A DNA stretch of 10,030 bases from an uncultured bacterium (GTDB lineage: Bacteria; Actinomycetota; Thermoleophilia; BMS3ABIN01). The DNA lies in NCBI GenBank assembly GCA_913009925.1, contig CAJVWY010000028.1:1-10030 (forward strand). The letters are read 5' to 3'. Within the stretch, counting starts at the first letter, position 1; each line of letters starts with the position of its first letter. The translations under genes and the position numbers were made by a program. Below the pieces are notes generated by a model. The model had not been told where the DNA came from and did not search any database. It saw only the letters and a program-made list of their open reading frames with translations. Below, one piece after another: positions 6,629 through 10,030 of the stretch.

Positions 6629-7847
6629 CGGATCTTCGACCCATGCCTCCCAGCAGCCATACCAGGGCCAGGTACGCAGCCGTAACCAGCGCCAGAGTCA
6701 GCACCCTCACCATGCTGGGCCAATCCCACCAGATGAATACCAGCAGGGCTATGGACAGGCCGGCCAGTTGCAGGCGCTTCGTGTTGGCGGCGATCCAGGC
6801 CAGTACCGGTTCCAGCGTCCTGTTTGCCGCCGGCTGGTCTATCCACCTGCGCAGGGCCCGGCGGGAGCGGGCCACGGAGTCCGAAGGCCATAACAGCCAT
6901 GCCGCAACGGCAATCAGCATGCCGCCCATGAAGATCCAGCGGCTGACAGAACGCGGTAACCTCAACAGGGTGTCGTAGAAAGCCGCTGCGGCGCCGGCAG
7001 AGCCTCCGCCGGTGGTGATGGAGTCGACCAGCGAGTCGCGCCCGATGACCAGCAGCAGGGAGAGGGCCACCATGGCCAGGGAGACGCCGGCGCCCAGCTG
7101 TGCCACGGTACGGCGGCGGTCGATGGAGAGCCACACCGCCGCGACCCAGGAAGCCAGTACCATGAACGGCAGCATCCAGGCCAGGCGTCCCAGCAAGCTT
7201 ACAAAACCCTGCACGTCGGCGAGTGCCTGGGACTGTACCAGCGTGAATTCCAGATCGATGTGGCTGGAAGAAGTGTTGTCGAAGATATCCAGGCCGGCGT
7301 CGTCCAGCCTGCTTTTGACATCGTCGACCACCGGGTTGAGATCCAGAGTGACCATACCATTTTGCGAAGACAGCGCATCGCCATCGCCAAAGAGCAGGCC
7401 GGTCACGGCGGTATGGGTGGCGCGGTTGGCTTCCACCCACACCTGGTTGAACCTCTCGGAGACGATGACGTCGCGGGTGGCCTCACGGGTGAAATCCTGC
7501 AGGCGGCTGGTGAGTGGTCCGGCCAGGAACCCCGCCTTCTCCGGCAGGGCAGCCTTTATCGTCTGCTGTACTTCCAGCTGCTGGAAAAGGGAATCGGTCA
7601 ACGACCGGGAGACAGCATCGGCGATGGCATCATTGTGGCTTAGCGGCGCCACCGTTTCAACATATCTGTCCGTGTCCCTGATCTGGTTGTCGAGCCAGGT
7701 TGCCGCCAGCGCCGCCGGCAGCAGCAGGGACGCCAGCACTACCAGTGCCAACGCTGACCATCGGCGCCACTTCAGACGGTTTCCGGTCCCGTCCGCTTCA
7801 GCTCCGGTTCCCGCCCGCGGAGTTTCATCGCCATCAAGCGTTTTCAT
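6624..7847 (-). CDS. Six-helix integral membrane protein with large extracytoplasmic loop, actinobacterial type
   Basis: I recognise the style of this protein but not a characterised function. From the ATG at 7847 it has 407 residues: a basic, cytoplasmic N-terminus, a transmembrane helix at about 31-51, then a roughly 170-residue extracytoplasmic domain. That domain opens with NQIRDTDRYVETVAPLSHND, a segment typical of membrane proteins widespread in high-GC Actinobacteria. Five more predicted helices follow at about 221-241, 248-268, 303-321, 359-373 and 378-400, giving an even count with both ends inside. No nucleotide-binding, protease or metal motif is apparent. An alternative upstream start at 7880 would add 11 Arg-rich residues, but AGGAG at 7855-7859 sits well before 7847, so I prefer that ATG. 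The gene overlaps the end of the AI-2E-family gene by 14 bases, suggesting a two-gene operon and coupled translation. Confidence 0.75.
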   Translation of the reverse strand: MKTLDGDETPRAGTGAEADGTGNRLKWRRWSALALVVLASLLLPAALAATWLDNQIRDTDRYVETVAPLSHNDAIADAVSRSLTDSLFQQLEVQQTIKAALPEKAGFLAGPLTSRLQDFTREATRDVIVSERFNQVWVEANRATHTAVTGLLFGDGDALSSQNGMVTLDLNPVVDDVKSRLDDAGLDIFDNTSSSHIDLEFTLVQSQALADVQGFVSLLGRLAWMLPFMVLASWVAAVWLSIDRRRTVAQLGAGVSLAMVALSLLLVIGRDSLVDSITTGGGSAGAAAAFYDTLLRLPRSVSRWIFMGGMLIAVAAWLLWPSDSVARSRRALRRWIDQPAANRTLEPVLAWIAANTKRLQLAGLSIALLVFIWWDWPSMVRVLTLALVTAAYLALVWLLGGMGRRSA

Positions 7848-8931
7848 CACTTCTCTCCTGCTTCGCCGGCGCGGGGTCACCCGTGTCAGGTATGGAGTCC
7901 AGCGGCATCATGATATTGGCGATCCACCTGGTGTCCTCGCCGGCATCCAGAAACAGCTCCTTGACGATAATGGTCATGGGTACGGCCAGCAAGGCGCCCA
8001 TCGGTCCCAGAACCCAGGCCCAGAAAAACAGGGAGAGCATGATAACCACCGGGGAAAGGTCCAGCCCGGCGCCCATTATCCGGGGCTTTAACACGTTGTC
8101 GGTCAGGGTGTTGACGATGAGGAATGAGACGATGATAATCAAGGCCATGACCCAACCGCCCTCCAGAAGCGCCATGGTTGCCGGTGGCACCATGGCGATG
8201 ATGAAGCCGATATAGGGGATGAAACTCATAATAAAGGCCAGAATCCCCCACAGCAGGGCAAAGTCCACCCCGAGGAGCAGCATGATGATGGTCATGATCA
8301 CCGCGTTCAACGCCCCCAGCCAAACCGTCATGAATATATATGACCTGAGGGACCTGTTGAGCTTGAGGAGCCGCGCCGGCATGGCGCTGCCCGCCTTCAG
8401 TGTCTTCTCTATCTTGGCCGGGAAATCGATTGCTTCGATCAGCATGTAGGTCACCAGCAACAACATGAAGAACCATGAGGACAACACACCAACCACCACT
8501 GAAGCGGCGGTGATGCCGGTGTTGATGATGTTTTCGGAACTGAAAGTCTGGGAGTTCCTGAGATCGGCGACATCAACGCCGTGACTGCCCAGGGTTGAAA
8601 CCAGATCGTCCTGCAGCCCCTGTAATTCGTCCTGGTAGGTGGGCAGAGTATTGATCACATTCTGCAGTGATACGATAACTATCAATACCAATATCAGCAC
8701 CACCAGCACGACTGATACCGTAACTGTCAGCAGCGCCAGCCCCCGCGGGAAACCTTTCCTGATCAGCCAGTTCAGGATGGGGGTCATGCTGATGGACATG
8801 ATAAACGCCAGGGCGATGGTGTTGATGATATCAGCGGCGGCGCGCATTCCCAGGGCGACTATAATGATCGCCGCTACGATCAGCAGCAGGCGCGCTCCCT
8901 GGGTAAAGCCCACATTTTCGTTGGACGCCAT
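7834..8931 (-). CDS. AI-2E/PerM-family transporter-like membrane protein
   Basis: The 365-residue product belongs to the AI-2E family exporters (TqsA/PerM, formerly UPF0118), polytopic inner-membrane proteins implicated in export of autoinducer-2 or in ion-coupled transport; the substrate cannot be read from sequence. Family signatures are the FIPYIG segment with following PP (237-250), DNVLKPRIMG (278-287) and LSPVVIMLS with WVLGPMGALLAVP (292-318). About eight hydrophobic segments are visible: roughly 14-28, 33-54, 65-88, 140-166, 198-220, 224-248, 258-275 and 294-327. A loop of about 50 residues (90-139) lies between the third and fourth, as expected. I chose the ATG at 8931 because a strong AGAGGAGG lies just upstream; starting at 8955 would put that site inside the gene. 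The end overlaps the next membrane-protein gene by 14 bases. Downstream neighbours do not reveal a substrate. Confidence 0.9.
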   Translation of the reverse strand: MASNENVGFTQGARLLLIVAAIIIVALGMRAAADIINTIALAFIMSISMTPILNWLIRKGFPRGLALLTVTVSVVLVVLILVLIVIVSLQNVINTLPTYQDELQGLQDDLVSTLGSHGVDVADLRNSQTFSSENIINTGITAASVVVGVLSSWFFMLLLVTYMLIEAIDFPAKIEKTLKAGSAMPARLLKLNRSLRSYIFMTVWLGALNAVIMTIIMLLLGVDFALLWGILAFIMSFIPYIGFIIAMVPPATMALLEGGWVMALIIIVSFLIVNTLTDNVLKPRIMGAGLDLSPVVIMLSLFFWAWVLGPMGALLAVPMTIIVKELFLDAGEDTRWIANIMMPLDSIPDTGDPAPAKQERSDENA

Positions 8932-8934
8932 CGT

Positions 8935-8942
8935 TCCTCCTC
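8935..8942 (-). promoter_or_regulatory. Ribosome binding site of the AI-2E-family gene
   Basis: Read on the - strand, AGAGGAGG lies 3 bases before the ATG at 8931-8929, with GGAGG as the core match. It decides the start in favour of MASNENVG over the upstream ATG at 8955. Confidence 0.75.
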
Positions 8943-8945
8943 TGT

Positions 8946-8963
8946 AGGTATGCAATATTACCT
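8946..8963 (-). other. Hairpin and possible -10 box upstream of the AI-2E-family gene
   Basis: AGGTA (8946-8950) and TACCT (8959-8963) form a perfect 5-bp inverted repeat with an 8-base AT-rich loop, 3 bases upstream of the ribosome binding site. On the - strand the same stretch contains TAATAT (8960-8955), which could be a -10 element, although no clear -35 lies 16-18 bases before it. It may be an operator-like repeat, a leader hairpin or chance. The surrounding 62-base spacer shows no T-run terminator for the upstream radical SAM gene. Confidence 0.25.
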
Positions 8964-8993
8964 TTGCAGGGCAGAAAATGTAGCTGTGATTTG

Positions 8994-10030
8994 TTAAATA
9001 TCAGTCTGTTTGTACCCAGGCATTATCTCCGCCGGAGCCCGTTTCTGTTTCAACAGTCCCGTCATTGTTTCCATGGGTTTGCCGACATGCTGAAAAAAAT
9101 ATTTGTATCCGGCGCATAGGTAATTCAAACGGCGCTCGCCGGTCGGTGCCTCAGTGAAGCGGTTCTTGGGGCAGCCACCGCGGCAGGCGAACAACACGTT
9201 GCAGGAAAGGCAGTACCGGGGAAGCTTGTCATGCTTGTCGTGGCCGAACCGGCGTTGCTTCTCCGAGGCCACCAGATCGGCCATGGGTCGTTCCATGATG
9301 TTCCCCAGCAGGTAGCCGGGTTCGACGAAATGATCGCAGGAATAAAGGTCGCCGTTATGCTCCAGCGCCAGGGCGGTGCCACAGGTGGGCGCGAAGATAC
9401 AGAGCCCCGCGGTCGCTCCCGCCCAGACGCCCAGGGCGGCGTCGAACAGCTGCACGAATACCCCGCCCACGTCGCGTCGTACCCATTCGTCAAAGACCTC
9501 ACAGAGGAATGAACCATACTGCTCCGGCTTGACTGACCTTCTGGTGACCTTGCCACCCCCCTGGGTTCCCCTGTCGCTATCGCGTTCGACGATAGCTGTG
9601 AACTGGATGAACCCGGCGCCGACCTCATCGCGGAAGAAGCGGTAGACCTCCAGGGGGCGGCCGGCGTTGGCACGGTGGACGGAGGCCAGGATATTAAAAT
9701 CGACTCTGTGCTTCTTCAGCAGCTCCAGGCCGGCCATCACCCTGTCGAAGGTCGGTTTGCTACGCTTGTCCCGGCGGTACTTGTTATGGAGTTTCGGTGG
9801 TCCGTCCAGGCTGATGCCCACCAGGAAGCCGTTCTCCTTGAAGAAGCTGCACCATTCGTCGTTGAGCGTGGTGCCGTTGGTCTGGATGGTGTGCCGTATC
9901 TCCATCCCCTCCCGCCGGTACTTGCGGGCCAGGTCGACGGAGCGGCGGAAGAAATCCAGTCCCATCAGCGTCGGTTCGCCCCCCTGCCAGGCGATTGTGG
10001 CCCGGCGAATGTCCTTGGCCCCGTCGTACT
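8994..10030 (-). CDS. Radical SAM/SPASM enzyme, anaerobic sulfatase-maturase (anSME/AtsB-like), 5' end outside window
   Basis: Enzymes of this type use a radical-SAM [4Fe-4S] cluster and two auxiliary clusters to oxidise a Cys or Ser of a sulfatase to formylglycine under anaerobic conditions. The frame is open through the right edge, where it reads ATIAWQGGEPTLMGLDFF, the family's conserved block after the CxxxCxxC motif; that motif lies outside. Counting the Met encoded at 9965 as 1, HTIQTNGTTL (25-34) and GISLDGP (50-56) belong to the SAM barrel. The SPASM region has cysteines 189, 195, 210, 252, 255, 261, 265 and 284, with spacings like those of characterised anSMEs, and CD (210-211) corresponds to the position of the proposed catalytic Asp. 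No sulfatase gene is visible, so a different substrate (another protein, or a peptide) remains possible. The AI-2E-family gene starts 62 bases beyond its stop on the same strand. Confidence 0.9.
   Translation of the reverse strand, partial: YDGAKDIRRATIAWQGGEPTLMGLDFFRRSVDLARKYRREGMEIRHTIQTNGTTLNDEWCSFFKENGFLVGISLDGPPKLHNKYRRDKRSKPTFDRVMAGLELLKKHRVDFNILASVHRANAGRPLEVYRFFRDEVGAGFIQFTAIVERDSDRGTQGGGKVTRRSVKPEQYGSFLCEVFDEWVRRDVGGVFVQLFDAALGVWAGATAGLCIFAPTCGTALALEHNGDLYSCDHFVEPGYLLGNIMERPMADLVASEKQRRFGHDKHDKLPRYCLSCNVLFACRGGCPKNRFTEAPTGERRLNYLCAGYKYFFQHVGKPMETMTGLLKQKRAPAEIMPGYKQTDI

Noticed and set aside
6310..7440. 376-codon - strand frame overlapping the beta-helix and six-helix genes
   Set aside because: It spans parts of two convergent genes in a shifted frame. 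The product is Gly/Arg/His/Pro-rich without any recognisable motif, and there is no supporting ribosome binding site.
7012..8091. 359-codon + strand frame opposite the two membrane-protein genes
   Set aside because: The product is Ser/Arg/Thr-rich with no domain, while the - strand gives coherent transmembrane helices and the AI-2E-family signatures.
8932..8993. Small RiPP-like precursor peptide gene next to the radical SAM enzyme
   Set aside because: The 62-base spacer is too short and has no plausible peptide frame with its own ribosome binding site; the strong site there belongs to the AI-2E-family gene.

Overview
The window is GC-rich and gene-dense, and comes from a bacterium. Two features suggest an anaerobic or facultatively anaerobic member of the Actinomycetota or a neighbouring Gram-positive lineage. 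The first is a six-helix membrane protein carrying the DTDRYVETVAPL-type segment that I associate with high-GC actinobacterial membrane proteins. The second is an oxygen-sensitive radical SAM/SPASM enzyme of the anaerobic sulfatase-maturase type. This placement is inference from protein style; there is no rRNA or other decisive marker here.

Bases 1-5542 (+ strand) hold a tightly packed proteostasis operon in the order tig (5' end cut off by the window edge), clpP, clpX, lon. tig and clpP share an ATGA overlap, clpP and clpX are 2 bases apart, and lon appears to begin at a TTG inside the end of clpX. The products form a logical set: a ribosome-associated folding chaperone, the ClpXP protease (peptidase plus unfoldase) and the self-contained AAA+ protease Lon. 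All catalytic and nucleotide-binding motifs I can check are intact.

Bases 5543-5610 are a short spacer with a small hairpin next to a strong ribosome binding site. Bases 5611-6603 (+) encode a secreted protein with a NosD-like parallel beta-helix segment, a calcium-loop-like motif and a C-terminal beta-rich region. Its role is unknown.

Bases 6624-10030 read on the - strand, convergent with the secreted-protein gene. In transcription order (right to left) they are: a 5'-truncated anaerobic sulfatase-maturase-like radical SAM/SPASM protein; an AI-2E/PerM-family membrane protein; and, overlapping its end by 14 bases, a six-helix membrane protein with a large extracytoplasmic loop. The spacer between the first two holds a hairpin beside a strong ribosome binding site.

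There is no stretch above about 300 bases without a gene. I saw no tRNA, rRNA, CRISPR array, insertion sequence or prophage remnant. I found no convincing previously undescribed system; the points worth a second look are start-site and coupling questions in the protease operon, the ClpX ClpP-binding loop, the orphan secreted beta-helix protein and the unknown substrate of the radical SAM enzyme.
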